DNA of 64,000 nt from positions 496,001-560,000 of the forward strand of contig NZ_JNAS01000002.1 in the NCBI RefSeq assembly GCF_000760115.1, written 5' to 3'. Positions 53,207 through 63,519 of this stretch are shown one piece after another; within the stretch, counting starts at the first letter, position 1, and each line of letters opens with the position of its first letter. The stretch is from Prochlorococcus marinus str. SB. GTDB taxonomy: Bacteria > Cyanobacteriota > Cyanobacteriia > PCC-6307 > Cyanobiaceae. The translations under genes and the position numbers were made by a program. A model generated the notes under the pieces. That model was not told the origin of the DNA. It made no database searches and saw nothing but the letters and a program-made list of their open reading frames with translations.

Positions 53207-54649
53207 ATGGTTAACGAAAATTTAGTTAAAGATGTAGTAAAAGAACCTTACAAATATGGTTTCGTTACTGATATTGAAACTGAAAAAATAGAAAAGGGAT
53301 TAAATGAAGATGTTATAAAATTAATTTCACAGAAAAAAGAAGAGCCAAAATTTCTTCTTGATTTTAGATTAAAAGCCTTTAAAAAATGGCAAAAAATGAA
53401 AGAGCCTGATTGGGCAGCATTAGGATATAAAAAAATTGATTATCAAGATATTATTTATTACTCTGCTCCAAAGCAAAAAGATAAAATTTCTAGCTTAGAT
53501 GAAGTTGATCCGAAACTTCTTGAGACTTTTGACAAATTAGGAATACCCCTCACGGAGCAAAAAAAACTCACAAATGTAGCAGTAGATGCTGTCTTTGATA
53601 GTGTTTCTATAGCCACAACTTTTAGAGAAGAACTTGCTGAACATGGAGTTATATTTTGCTCAATTAGTGAAGCAGTAAAAAATCACGCTGATTTGATTGA
53701 AAAATATTTAGGTACAGTAGTTCCTGCTAGTGATAATTATTTTGCAGCACTAAATTCTGCAGTTTTTAGTGATGGTTCTTTTGTTTATATCCCAAAAGGT
53801 GTTACCTGTCCTATGGATCTATCTTCCTACTTCAGAATTAATAGTGGAGATTCAGGACAATTCGAAAGAACATTAATCATTGCTGAAGAATCAAGTTCTG
53901 TAAGTTATCTAGAAGGTTGTACAGCTCCAATGTTTGATACAAATACCCTACATGCAGCAGTTGTAGAGCTTATAGCATTAGACGAAGCCTCAATAAAATA
54001 TTCAACAGTGCAAAATTGGTATGCGGGTGATGAAGAAGGTATTGGCGGAATTTTTAATTTTGTCACCAAGAGAGGAAAATGTTTAGGTAAGAGAAGTAAA
54101 ATTAGCTGGTCTCAAGTTGAAACAGGGTCTGCAATTACATGGAAATATCCTAGCTGTCTTCTTTTAGGGGAAGAATCTGTAGGAGAATTTTATTCAGTGG
54201 CTCTCACCAATAATCTTCAGCAAGCAGATACCGGCACAAAAATGATCCATATTGGTCCTAAGACCAAATCAACTATTGTTAGCAAAGGTATTAGTGCAGG
54301 TAACTCAAAAAATAGCTATAGAGGTCTTGTCAAAATGGGGACAAAAGCTACAGGATCAAGAAATTACAGTCAATGTGATTCAATGTTAATAGGGGATCAA
54401 GCTTCTGCAAATACATTCCCTTACATCAAATCTCAACAACCCAATTCTGAAATTGAGCATGAAGCAAGCACATGTAGAATCTCAGAAGACCAACTTTTTT
54501 ATCTCCAAAGCAGAGGTATAGAATTTGAGGAGGCAGTATCTATGATGGTCAGCGGTTTTTGCAGAGATGTATTTAATCAATTACCTATGGAATTTGCTGC
54601 TGAAGCAGATAAGTTACTGGCACTTAAACTAGAGGGATCAGTAGGCTAA
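53207..54649 (+). CDS. sufB: Fe-S assembly scaffold SufB
   Basis: 480 residues. Central scaffold subunit of the SufBCD complex. Landmarks are [20 protein letters not shown] near residue 62, [14 protein letters not shown] near 195, [20 protein letters not shown] near 243 and QCDSMLIG near 395 with the scaffold Cys region. First gene of sufBCDS; the order and short gaps (21, 4, 0 bp) show a single operon. No SufR-type CAAC-N6-GTTG site was found upstream. Confidence 0.96.
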   Translation: MVNENLVKDVVKEPYKYGFVTDIETEKIEKGLNEDVIKLISQKKEEPKFLLDFRLKAFKKWQKMKEPDWAALGYKKIDYQDIIYYSAPKQKDKISSLDEVDPKLLETFDKLGIPLTEQKKLTNVAVDAVFDSVSIATTFREELAEHGVIFCSISEAVKNHADLIEKYLGTVVPASDNYFAALNSAVFSDGSFVYIPKGVTCPMDLSSYFRINSGDSGQFERTLIIAEESSSVSYLEGCTAPMFDTNTLHAAVVELIALDEASIKYSTVQNWYAGDEEGIGGIFNFVTKRGKCLGKRSKISWSQVETGSAITWKYPSCLLLGEESVGEFYSVALTNNLQQADTGTKMIHIGPKTKSTIVSKGISAGNSKNSYRGLVKMGTKATGSRNYSQCDSMLIGDQASANTFPYIKSQQPNSEIEHEASTCRISEDQLFYLQSRGIEFEEAVSMMVSGFCRDVFNQLPMEFAAEADKLLALKLEGSVG

Positions 54650-54670
54650 TTAATCAATTTCTAAACTGAA

Positions 54671-55456
54671 ATGCAAAGTAAAATGAAAGAATCAGATCCA
54701 ATTTTAGAAGTTGAAAATCTCTCTGCATCTACTGATAGTCTTCCAATTTTAAAAGGGGTTTCACTTACTGTCTATCCTGGAGAAATCCATGCCATTATGG
54801 GAAGAAATGGATGTGGCAAAAGTACTCTTTCGAAAATCATTGCAGGACATCCCTCGTATAATGTTACAAAAGGCGACATAAAATTTTTAGGTCAAAACAT
54901 CAACTCTCTAGAACCTGAAGAGAGATCTCAATCAGGAATTTTTCTTGGTTTTCAATATCCAATTGAGATTCCAGGTGTAAGTAATCTTGAGTTTCTTAGA
55001 GTTTCAACTAATGCTAGAAGGAAATTCCTCAACAAAGAAGAATTGGATACTTTTGATTTTGAAGAACTAGTTAAAGAAAAGTTAAAAATTGTGAAAATGG
55101 ATCAGACATTCCTATCAAGGAGTGTGAATCAAGGCTTTTCCGGAGGTGAAAAAAAAAGAAATGAGATTCTGCAAATGGCTTTACTTGAGCCCAAGATAGC
55201 AATATTAGATGAGACCGATTCTGGACTTGATATCGATGCTCTAAGAATAGTGGCATCAGGAATTAAAAAAATATCTAATGCACAAACTGGAATTATACTT
55301 ATTACCCACTATCAAAGATTATTAGATGAAATTAAACCAGATTATGTCCATGTAATGTCAGACGGACAAATCATAAAAACTGGTGAGAGTGATCTTGCTC
55401 TAGAGCTTGAGGAAAAAGGATATGAATGGACTGATAATTTTATAAAAGAGACCTAA
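54671..55456 (+). CDS. sufC: Fe-S assembly ATPase SufC
   Basis: 261 residues; ABC ATPase that powers SufBCD. Walker [13 protein letters not shown] is near residue 44, Q-loop [14 protein letters not shown], signature [12 protein letters not shown] and Walker [16 protein letters not shown], the hallmark Asp-Ser-Gly-Leu of SufC. ATG at 54671 used; another four codons later. Lies 21 bp after sufB and 4 bp before sufD. Confidence 0.96.
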   Translation: MQSKMKESDPILEVENLSASTDSLPILKGVSLTVYPGEIHAIMGRNGCGKSTLSKIIAGHPSYNVTKGDIKFLGQNINSLEPEERSQSGIFLGFQYPIEIPGVSNLEFLRVSTNARRKFLNKEELDTFDFEELVKEKLKIVKMDQTFLSRSVNQGFSGGEKKRNEILQMALLEPKIAILDETDSGLDIDALRIVASGIKKISNAQTGIILITHYQRLLDEIKPDYVHVMSDGQIIKTGESDLALELEEKGYEWTDNFIKET

Positions 55457-55460
55457 ATAA

Positions 55461-56678
55461 ATGGAAATTATTGAAAAAATAAAAACTAATAAATCGGATG
55501 ATAACCTAACCGAAATACAAAAAATCTGCCTTCATAAATTACAATCAAGGCCTCTCCCTAATCCTAAAAGTGAACCATGGAGACTTTCAAATAAATCAAA
55601 ATTGTCAAACTTTTTAGATTACTCAGTTAATGAAAAAGATTCAAAATTTGATATACCATATCCGAAAAATTCTCAAAGTACTATCAGATTAATAATTGGT
55701 GAGAATTGCCAAATTAAATTAATAGAGAATAATTATTCAATAGAGCAATTAAGTGAGAATGAATTACAAAAATATATCAAGGAACAGATATCTTTTTTTA
55801 ATCAAAACGAAAATTGGAGTAACCTACTAAATCTGTCTTTAAGTTGTAAAAATAATATTTTGGGATTAAAAATAAATGGATCAAAAATTCCTCCTATTGA
55901 AATTTTTAGTCACGCATCAAGTAATTCTTTAAACGCAAAAACTCTGGTAATATTTTTAGAAAAGAATTGTGATGTTGAATTATTACAAGTAAATCTTGGT
56001 AAAGAAAACTCTTCATTATCTCAATCAACTTTTTTTTGCTTGAAAGAAAATAGTTCCGTAAATCATGGTGTTGTTTCTTACGGTGAAAACAAATCCAATC
56101 TATTAAATTCTCTCAATGTAATTCAACAAAAAAATAGTGCATACAACTTAGGATCTTTACATTTCAAATTTAATTACGCGAGATTTGAAATTAGTATTAA
56201 ACAATCTGCGGGAAACGCTAAAACAAATATCAAAGGTATGCAAATAACAAAAAAAGATGAGCAAATTTCAACCTATACAAAAATAGAATTTAATGGCCCG
56301 AATGGATTTCTAGATCAAATTAATAAATCGCTTGCTGATGATAAATCACATGCAATATTTGAAGGTTCAATAATAGTTCCGAAAATTGCCCAGAGAACCG
56401 ATGCATCCCAATTAAGCAGAAATTTACTTTTATCAAATTTCGCACAAATAGATACCAAACCTCAATTAGAAATAATTGCTGATGATGTCAAATGCAAACA
56501 TGGAGCTACAATTTCGCAGTTAAATGAAGAAGAACTTTTTTATATGCGAACAAGAGGGATCACATTAAAAGAAGCGAGTAAACTACAATTAAGTTCTTAC
56601 TTTCAAGAAATAATTTCATTCATTCCCATTTCAAAAGATAAATGGGATTTGCTTGATAAACTTTTAAATGAAAACTAA
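55461..56678 (+). CDS. sufD: Fe-S assembly protein SufD
   Basis: 405 residues, paralogue of SufB in the beta-helix core. The N-terminal region holds LQSRPLPNPKSEPWRLSN, and the conserved C-terminal half FEGSIIVPKIAQRTDASQ, SNFAQIDTKPQLEI and DDVKCKHGATISQLNEEELFY is diagnostic. Divergent N-terminus, as usual for SufD. The stop overlaps the sufS start by one base. Confidence 0.95.
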   Translation: MEIIEKIKTNKSDDNLTEIQKICLHKLQSRPLPNPKSEPWRLSNKSKLSNFLDYSVNEKDSKFDIPYPKNSQSTIRLIIGENCQIKLIENNYSIEQLSENELQKYIKEQISFFNQNENWSNLLNLSLSCKNNILGLKINGSKIPPIEIFSHASSNSLNAKTLVIFLEKNCDVELLQVNLGKENSSLSQSTFFCLKENSSVNHGVVSYGENKSNLLNSLNVIQQKNSAYNLGSLHFKFNYARFEISIKQSAGNAKTNIKGMQITKKDEQISTYTKIEFNGPNGFLDQINKSLADDKSHAIFEGSIIVPKIAQRTDASQLSRNLLLSNFAQIDTKPQLEIIADDVKCKHGATISQLNEEELFYMRTRGITLKEASKLQLSSYFQEIISFIPISKDKWDLLDKLLNEN

Positions 56679-57931
56679 TGGAAACGATTCAAAATTTTCC
56701 TGAAATAACGAAGAAAGACTTTCCTCTTTTAAATAAGCACTTAAAAAATAATGAGCAAATTATTTATTTAGACCATGCTGCAACCACACAAAAACCAATA
56801 CAAGTTTTAAAAAAAATTGATGAATATTACAAAAATTTTAATGCAAATGTACATAGAGGGGCACATCAATTAAGTGCTAAAGCAACAGAAGAATTTGAAA
56901 ATTCACGATATTTAATTAGCAAATACATAAAAGCGAATTCAGCAAAAGAAATTATTTTTACAAGAAATGCTACTGAGGCAATCAATCTAGTAGCTAGATC
57001 ATGGGGCGAATATTCATTAAAAGAAAACGACGAAATTCTCTTATCAATAATGGAACATCATAGCAATATTGTTCCATGGCAAATGGTTGCAGCAAAAAAT
57101 AAATGCAAATTAAAATTTATAGGTATAGATAAAGAAGGGAAATTAGATATAGACGACTTTAAATCAAAACTAACATCTAGAACTAAACTTGTTAGCCTAG
57201 TACATGTTAGTAATACTCTAGGTTGCTGTAATCCAATCAAAGAAATAACTAAGTTAGCTAAACAAAAAGGTTCTTTAGTCTTAATAGATGCATGCCAAAG
57301 TTTGGCTCATCAAAAACTGGATGTGATTGATCTTAATATAGATTTTTTAGCTGGATCCGGACATAAACTATGCGGTCCTACAGGTATAGGTTTCCTCTGG
57401 TCAAGAAAAGAAATCCTAGAAAAAATTCCTCCTCTCTTTGGTGGTGGCGAAATGATTCAAGATGTTTTTGAAGAGAAAAGTACTTGGGCAGAGCTGCCAC
57501 ACAAATTTGAAGCTGGAACTCCAGCCATTGCAGAAGCAATAGGTCTTGCAGAAGCAATTAATTATATTAACAATATTGGATTGAATGAAATTCATGAATA
57601 TGAAAAGACTATTACTAAATATTTATATGAAAAATTAAATCAAATAGAAAATATTAAAATCATAGGTCCATCACCGGAGATAGATCCAGACAGAGCCTCA
57701 CTTGCCACCTTTTATATAAAAAATATACATTCAAATGATATTGCTGAAATACTTGATTCAAAAGGAATTTGCATTAGAAGTGGCCACCATTGCTGTCAAC
57801 CTCTTCACAGATACATTGGAATTAAATCAACAGCTAGAATTAGCATGAATTTCACAACCAATAAGGAAGAAATTGATATGTTTATAGAAAAATTAAAAGA
57901 TACAATTGATTTTCTAAAAATCAATTCTTAA
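56678..57931 (+). CDS. sufS: Cysteine desulfurase SufS
   Basis: 417 residues; PLP enzyme releasing sulfur from cysteine to SufBCD. IYLDHAATTQKP begins the fold near residue 29; EHHSNIVPWQ near 127, PLP-binding Lys in GSGHKLCGPTGIG near 229, and catalytic Cys in RSGHHCCQPLH near 370. SufS/NifS group II type. Depends on cysK/cysH for cysteine. Overlaps the convergent S9 peptidase by 4 bp. Confidence 0.95.
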   Translation: METIQNFPEITKKDFPLLNKHLKNNEQIIYLDHAATTQKPIQVLKKIDEYYKNFNANVHRGAHQLSAKATEEFENSRYLISKYIKANSAKEIIFTRNATEAINLVARSWGEYSLKENDEILLSIMEHHSNIVPWQMVAAKNKCKLKFIGIDKEGKLDIDDFKSKLTSRTKLVSLVHVSNTLGCCNPIKEITKLAKQKGSLVLIDACQSLAHQKLDVIDLNIDFLAGSGHKLCGPTGIGFLWSRKEILEKIPPLFGGGEMIQDVFEEKSTWAELPHKFEAGTPAIAEAIGLAEAINYINNIGLNEIHEYEKTITKYLYEKLNQIENIKIIGPSPEIDPDRASLATFYIKNIHSNDIAEILDSKGICIRSGHHCCQPLHRYIGIKSTARISMNFTTNKEEIDMFIEKLKDTIDFLKINS

Positions 57932-59853
57932 ATACACAAAGCATTTTTTAAAAATTCATGAGATTTTTGCATTACTAGTTCTTTATTTTCAATATTTTTA
58001 AAACCATGCCCTTCATTATCAAAAAAAATAACTTCTGAATATCTATTATTCTGAATCAAAATTTCTTGAATTTTTAAAGTTTGTTTATAAGAAATAACTG
58101 TATCTTTTTTTCCATGAAACAATAAGGTAGGTTTTTTGAGTTTTTTTATATGATTTATCGGTGATCTATTTATATAATCATCATGGTTTTTTGCATAATT
58201 TCCTACCAAAGAATTTAAATAATCTTTTTCAAACCTATGAGTGTTGTGATACATATCCTTCAAATCAATAACAGGATATTTACAAATTGCTGCTTTAAAA
58301 ATAGACCCATATAATAAACAATTCAGGGCAGTCAACCCACCAGCACTATTCCCAAAAATTACCACTTTTTCACTATCAACTTGATTTGATTTAATCAATT
58401 CAAGAGCTAGTGCTCTGCAATCATAAGAATCAACAATACCCCACTTATAATTCAACCTCTCTCTATATGCTTTGCCAAATCCTGATGATCCTCCATAATT
58501 GACTTCAGCAACAAAAAATCCCTTAGATGTCCAATATTGAACTTCAGAATTATATGATCCATCAAAAAATGAAGTGGGTCCGCTATGAGCTCTAACAAAA
58601 AGCGGTGGTTTTCTAAATTTTTCAACAAGCGGCCTATATAAAAAAGAATGAGTAGATTTATCTTCAAAACCTTTAAACCAAAAAGATTCAGGTTTTGAAC
58701 AATCTTTTATATATTCAGCATTTATTTCCTCAAAAACATTTGATAAAACTTCCTTTTTACAATCAATTTCAAGTAAATTTCCAAGAAAATCAGATCCATT
58801 ACCTTTCAAAACTACTTTCTTCTCAAAAACACTAAAATCACTTATTGAGGTAAAAGGAGTAGAAAATTCTTTAACGAATTGAAGATCTTTATATTGTTCA
58901 ACTACTAAATTATTTTCTTTTTTTGCTAAACACAATAAATCTTTTATATCCCCTGAAAAAAATGTTATTCCTGAGACCCACTGAGGTACTCCATATTCAA
59001 CAAAATTTCTCTCTACTCTTTTTTTAATAAAAATATTCTCTATTTTACTAGCATCTAAAAACAATAAGTTCCACCATCCAGAACTATCTTCAGAACATAC
59101 TAAAAGAGTTTCACTTATCCAATAAGGTTGAAAAAAAGAAACGTTTTTTTTGGTATTAATCAGCTTATCTGAGAATTTTTTTATTTTTGTTATATCTCCA
59201 TCTAAATTAATTTGAGCAAAACAAAGATAATTTTTCTCCCATGGCATGTATGGAGAATCCCACTCGACCCAAGAAAATAAGCTAAAAGAAGTATTAGAAG
59301 ATAATTCTCCAGCAAAATTTTTAAATTTTTTTATTCGATAAATATCTTGTTTGGTTTTTTTTAAGTTTAAAGAAAATAAGTAATCTCTATTATTTATTTC
59401 ACAAATACCATACAAAAAATTTTTTTGAGAAATAACAAATGAAGAATCGAAATTTCCATCAATTGATTTAGAAAGTTGTCTCGGTTCTTGAACTGAATCG
59501 AGATATCTTTTTTGACTTATATAATTTGATGCTACCTCCTTAAAAATTTGAAACCATATTGCGTTAGTAATCTGATCTATCCATATCAAATAAAAATTAT
59601 TTTTTAAATATATACATTTATAAGATTTACCACCATATCCATGAAAGTTATTTTTAATATTATATTTTTTACTTGTTAATTTCTGAGGAAAAGCCTCTTT
59701 TTCATTAAATGGTCTTGCAAAAATAGCATTTTCATTTTGACCTTCACCAACAAGATCAATCCAAAAAATGATATCCCTAACAATAGTTAATTCCTTAAAA
59801 GATTTTTTTTTAGATACAGTTTGCCTAACTTTTAACTGATCATCATTACTCAT
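57928..59853 (-). CDS. S9 prolyl-oligopeptidase family protein
   Basis: 641 residues: an N-terminal beta-propeller-like region (about 1-380) and a C-terminal alpha/beta hydrolase (about 395-640). The catalytic Ser is in GNSAGG, Asp in FHGKKDTVISY and His in NEGHGFKN. It cleaves small peptides or acyl-peptides; no signal peptide, so probably cytosolic. Divergent from def. Confidence 0.9.
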   Translation of the reverse strand: MSNDDQLKVRQTVSKKKSFKELTIVRDIIFWIDLVGEGQNENAIFARPFNEKEAFPQKLTSKKYNIKNNFHGYGGKSYKCIYLKNNFYLIWIDQITNAIWFQIFKEVASNYISQKRYLDSVQEPRQLSKSIDGNFDSSFVISQKNFLYGICEINNRDYLFSLNLKKTKQDIYRIKKFKNFAGELSSNTSFSLFSWVEWDSPYMPWEKNYLCFAQINLDGDITKIKKFSDKLINTKKNVSFFQPYWISETLLVCSEDSSGWWNLLFLDASKIENIFIKKRVERNFVEYGVPQWVSGITFFSGDIKDLLCLAKKENNLVVEQYKDLQFVKEFSTPFTSISDFSVFEKKVVLKGNGSDFLGNLLEIDCKKEVLSNVFEEINAEYIKDCSKPESFWFKGFEDKSTHSFLYRPLVEKFRKPPLFVRAHSGPTSFFDGSYNSEVQYWTSKGFFVAEVNYGGSSGFGKAYRERLNYKWGIVDSYDCRALALELIKSNQVDSEKVVIFGNSAGGLTALNCLLYGSIFKAAICKYPVIDLKDMYHNTHRFEKDYLNSLVGNYAKNHDDYINRSPINHIKKLKKPTLLFHGKKDTVISYKQTLKIQEILIQNNRYSEVIFFDNEGHGFKNIENKELVMQKSHEFLKNALCI

Positions 59854-59933
59854 TTAAAAAAACTATAAAGAATGCAAATTAAAGTGCTAGTATTTTTATA
59901 GCTAAACTCTTAATTAAAAACCTTTTTTTTAAC

Positions 59934-60539
59934 GTGGCAAACCATTTTTCACAACTTGCAAAAAAGTCAAGAACAAATGGAAATGAAGAAAAAATTGCAA
60001 AAGAACAATCAGGTAAGCCATCTCTAGACATTTATAAACTTGGTGATGATGTATTAAGACAAAATTCCAAAAGAATAACTAAAGTTGACGCATCGATTAG
60101 AAAACTCGCTAGAGATATGCTTCAAAGCATGTATGCAGCTAAAGGAATTGGACTTGCTGCACCTCAAATTGGAATCAACAAAGAGCTTCTTGTCATAGAC
60201 GTAAATTTTGAAGATTCAGCAGCAGAACCTTTAATACTAATAAATCCAGAAATTACAGACTTTGGGACAACCCTTAATTCATATGAAGAGGGCTGTTTAA
60301 GTATACCTGGCGTCTATTTGAATGTAGTAAGACCATCAACTATAAAATTAAAATTTAGAGATGAAATGGGACGACCACGTAAAATGAAAGCAGATGGACT
60401 TCTAGCGAGGTGTATTCAACACGAAATGGATCACTTAAATGGAATATTATTTGTAGATAGAGTTACATCAAAAGATGATTTGAACAAAGAACTTTTAAAA
60501 GAAGGGTTTAACGAAAAAGACGTTATCTCAATTAATTAA
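59934..60539 (+). CDS. def: Peptide deformylase
   Basis: Removes the formyl group from nascent N-terminal Met. 201 residues from a GTG start. Motif 1 GIGLAAPQIG near residue 68, motif 2 EEGCLSIPG near 118 (metal Cys) and motif 3 QHEMDHLNG near 161 (metal His and catalytic Glu) are intact. The 30-residue N-terminal extension before the core is usual for cyanobacterial enzymes. 4 bp before the HIT gene. Confidence 0.95.
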   Translation: MANHFSQLAKKSRTNGNEEKIAKEQSGKPSLDIYKLGDDVLRQNSKRITKVDASIRKLARDMLQSMYAAKGIGLAAPQIGINKELLVIDVNFEDSAAEPLILINPEITDFGTTLNSYEEGCLSIPGVYLNVVRPSTIKLKFRDEMGRPRKMKADGLLARCIQHEMDHLNGILFVDRVTSKDDLNKELLKEGFNEKDVISIN

Positions 60540-60543
60540 TTTA

Positions 60544-60885
60544 ATGACTGAAACAACAATATTTCAAAAAATCATTAATGAAGAAATACCCTGCGATAAG
60601 CTTTATGAAGATAAGTTTTGTATTGCGTTTAATGATATCCAGGCACAAGCTCCAGTACATTTTTTAGTGATTCCTAAAAAACCAATAATCAGTTTATTAG
60701 AGTGTATTGAGCAAGATGCGAATTTATTAGGGCATTTACTTTTTGTTGGTAGCAAAATATCTAAATCAAAAAATTTAACTAATTGGAGAACAGTAATTAA
60801 CACAGGAGCAGAATCGGGACAAACAGTTTTTCATTTACATATTCATTTTTTATCTGGAAGAAAAATGAATTGGCCTCCAGGTTAA
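60544..60885 (+). CDS. HIT-family nucleotide hydrolase (HinT-like)
   Basis: 113 residues. Histidine-triad motif HLHIHFLSGR near residue 97; N-terminus IFQKIINEEIPCDKLYEDKF and the C-terminal NWPPG are those of HinT-type adenosine phosphoramidases/AMP hydrolases. Cytosolic; physiological substrate unknown. Follows def by 4 bp, so likely cotranscribed. Confidence 0.92.
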   Translation: MTETTIFQKIINEEIPCDKLYEDKFCIAFNDIQAQAPVHFLVIPKKPIISLLECIEQDANLLGHLLFVGSKISKSKNLTNWRTVINTGAESGQTVFHLHIHFLSGRKMNWPPG

Positions 60886-60931
60886 AACTCTCGAAAGAAA
60901 TATTAATGGGTTATAAATAAATAAAAACAAA

Positions 60932-61210
60932 ATGAATACTCCAGAGTCCTTAAATACAGAGTCTAAAAATTTATTCAATTTAATTTCAAAAAATTGGGAA
61001 GATCTAGATGATTCACTCAAAACCAAGTTAATAAAAATTTGGAACGTTTTAACTTATAAATGGCAATTACAAATTTTATTTAATTTACCTTTTCTACTAT
61101 GGTGGGCATTGGATAAATATTTTCCAAAAGTTCATGAATTTGATGCAATAATCTTGAATTACTTGAATTTACCTGACTGGGCACTTTCATTTATTGGCTT
61201 TAGTCAATAG
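60932..61210 (+). CDS. Hypothetical membrane-associated protein, 92 aa
   Basis: 92 residues: a polar acidic start (about 1-45), then the aromatic hydrophobic stretch WQLQILFNLPFLLWWALDKY (about 45-66) and a second half with LNYLNLPDWALSFIGFSQ. One membrane helix is plausible. Not recognised. It lies 42 bp before the SbmA-like ABC gene on the same strand and may be its partner in transcription. Confidence 0.62.
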   Translation: MNTPESLNTESKNLFNLISKNWEDLDDSLKTKLIKIWNVLTYKWQLQILFNLPFLLWWALDKYFPKVHEFDAIILNYLNLPDWALSFIGFSQ

Positions 61211-61252
61211 ACTGCTAAAAGTTATAATTTACTTCATAACACAAGTCGAGTA

Positions 61253-63235
61253 ATGAATAAAGCAGTTAATAATAAATCCAAAATACTATACCAACTACAA
61301 AAATTAAGGAAATTATCTCAGCCATTTTTTCTTCCCATAGATCAATGTAATGGATTCCAATTCATATGGCTTTTGATTTCTCTTTTATTTTGTGTTGGTG
61401 GAGTAGTACTTGTTGGCCTTACAGGAATAATAAGTTTTTTTGAAAGCTTTCAACCAATTTTTCTTGAAAAGTATTTCGGAGGTGTAATAAGTACTGTCAA
61501 TTCTATTTGGGCTGGGAATTGGGGATTGCTTTTCTCTACATTATTTCTAATTGGATCAGGAAGCTTTTTTAGCTTAAGACGTCAATTAAAAAACCGTAGA
61601 TGGTTACATTGGTTATTCCTTGCGATAATTGTATTAATGCTTTTAGCTGTAAACGGAATAAACGCAGGTATTGGATTCATTGCAAGAGATTTAACAAATG
61701 CTTTAGTAGAAAAACAAGAAGATGGATTTTATCGGATATTGGGGATTTACGCTTGTTGTTTCGCTGTGGCTCTACCAATACGGGTTTCCCAAATATTTTT
61801 TACATATAAGTTAGGAATAATTTGGAGAGAATGGCTTTCAAAAAGTCTAGTCAAGGACTATATGACTAATAAAGCTTATTACCAGTTAAATCCCAATGAT
61901 GAAGAACAAACCGATGTAGATAATCCCGATCAGAGAATCACAGATGATACCCGAGCTTTTACCGGGCAAAGTCTCTCTTTCACATTAGGTATTTTTGATG
62001 CCCTACTAACATTTTCACTTAATATTCTTATTTTATGGAGTATTAGTACAACACTTACTTTTTCTTTATTTGGTTACGCCGCATTTGCAACTTCTATCCT
62101 CTTAATTGCTGGAAAAAATCTTGTAAAGATTGACTTTGATCAACTTAGATATGAAGCAGATTTTCGATATGGCTTAGTACATATTCGAGATAATGCTGAA
62201 TCAATAGCCTTTTACTCTGGGGAGAATCCTGAGCGAAGTGAAACTGAAAGACGCTTAGGAGAAGTGGTGAGAAACTTTAATTTACTGATCATATGGAGAG
62301 TAATAATAGACGTTATGAGAAGATCCATTAATTATGCTGGAAATTTCTTTCCATATTTAATAATGGCAATCCCTTACTTTAAAGGAGATATAGATTATGG
62401 ACGCTTTATTCAGGCAAGCTTTGCATTTGGAATGGTTGAAGGTTCGTTATTTTTTATTGTTAATCAAATCGAAGAACTTGCCAAATTTACTGCAGGTATT
62501 GGCAGATTAGAAGGATTCCAATCAAAAGTTGAATCCATTAGTCAAACCAACCCAACAAGCAATCAAAACGTTATTGCAGATTACCCCTCAATTCTTATTA
62601 ATAATGCTGACCTTTGCCCACCAGGATCAAATAAAATAATAATTAAAAATTTAAATTTAAGCATCGACAATAATCAATCACTTTTGGTAGTAGGACCATC
62701 TGGGTGCGGAAAAACATCTTTACTAAGAATGATTAGTGGTTTATGGGAACCCGATCAGGGAGTAATTAAAAAACCAAAAATTGGGGAATTACTATTCATA
62801 CCTCAAAAACCATATATGCTACTTGGTTCTTTAAGGGAACAATTATGTTATCCCACAGAAGTCAATAAATTTAGTGATGAACATCTTACTTCTGTACTTC
62901 ATGAAGTAAATTTAAAAACTTTAGTGGATCGGTATCCTAATCTTGATATCAAACAAGATTGGCCACGAATTCTTTCCTTAGGCGAGCAACAAAGATTAGC
63001 TTTTGCAAGACTCTTACTAAATTCACCAAGATTTGCAGTACTTGATGAAGCAACAAGTGCTTTAGATATTAACACTGAAAAAAAACTATATAGTTTACTT
63101 AAGAAAAGAGAACTTTCTCTCATTAGTGTTGGACATAGACCAAGCTTAAAAGATTTTCACGAAAATATTTTAGAATTAAATGGACAGGGAGACTGGAAAT
63201 TATTGACTTCTGATAAGTATAATTTTAAGGATTAA
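61253..63235 (+). CDS. SbmA/ABC-D-like ABC transporter (permease-ATPase fusion)
   Basis: 660 residues. The N-terminal half (about 30-420) has about six membrane helices of the ABC_membrane_2 type with WREWLSKSLVKDYM, NPDQRITDDTRAFT and ADFRYGLVHIRDNAESIAFY, the SbmA/peroxisomal ABC-D pattern. The C-terminal ATPase has Walker A GPSGCGKTS near 482, signature LSLGEQQRLAFARLL and Walker B FAVLDEATSALD. Substrate unknown, possibly a lipid, peptide or vitamin. An hli gene follows after 8 bp. Confidence 0.9.
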   Translation: MNKAVNNKSKILYQLQKLRKLSQPFFLPIDQCNGFQFIWLLISLLFCVGGVVLVGLTGIISFFESFQPIFLEKYFGGVISTVNSIWAGNWGLLFSTLFLIGSGSFFSLRRQLKNRRWLHWLFLAIIVLMLLAVNGINAGIGFIARDLTNALVEKQEDGFYRILGIYACCFAVALPIRVSQIFFTYKLGIIWREWLSKSLVKDYMTNKAYYQLNPNDEEQTDVDNPDQRITDDTRAFTGQSLSFTLGIFDALLTFSLNILILWSISTTLTFSLFGYAAFATSILLIAGKNLVKIDFDQLRYEADFRYGLVHIRDNAESIAFYSGENPERSETERRLGEVVRNFNLLIIWRVIIDVMRRSINYAGNFFPYLIMAIPYFKGDIDYGRFIQASFAFGMVEGSLFFIVNQIEELAKFTAGIGRLEGFQSKVESISQTNPTSNQNVIADYPSILINNADLCPPGSNKIIIKNLNLSIDNNQSLLVVGPSGCGKTSLLRMISGLWEPDQGVIKKPKIGELLFIPQKPYMLLGSLREQLCYPTEVNKFSDEHLTSVLHEVNLKTLVDRYPNLDIKQDWPRILSLGEQQRLAFARLLLNSPRFAVLDEATSALDINTEKKLYSLLKKRELSLISVGHRPSLKDFHENILELNGQGDWKLLTSDKYNFKD

Positions 63236-63243
63236 CAAAAAAA

Positions 63244-63519
63244 ATGAATTCGAAAGAAGAACAAACTAACTCAGAAGTCACTAATCTAGAGAATGAGAGT
63301 CTTATAGAAGAGCAAAAAGATCCAAATTATATCAATGAACAAATTGGAGATAATCAATTAGATAAAAAATCGATGGAAATCAAAGATGAATATAAATTTG
63401 GATGGAGTAGTTATTCTGAAAAAACTAATGGAAGATTTGCAATGATTGGCTTTCTTTCAATAATATTAATTGAACTATTTAGTAAACAATCGTTTTTAAA
63501 ATGGGCAGGAATACTATGA
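63244..63519 (+). CDS. hli: High-light-inducible protein, 91 aa
   Basis: Hli protein with a long acidic N-terminal extension (residues 1-50, Glu/Asn/Asp-rich) and one chlorophyll-binding helix, EKTNGRFAMIGFLSIILIEL (ExxNGRxAMxGF), preceded by KFGWSSYS. Thylakoid photoprotection; this class is the longer, single-copy kind rather than the phage-type short ones. Cotranscription with the ABC transporter is likely from the 8-bp gap. Stop abuts the stop of the next gene. Confidence 0.92.
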   Translation: MNSKEEQTNSEVTNLENESLIEEQKDPNYINEQIGDNQLDKKSMEIKDEYKFGWSSYSEKTNGRFAMIGFLSIILIELFSKQSFLKWAGIL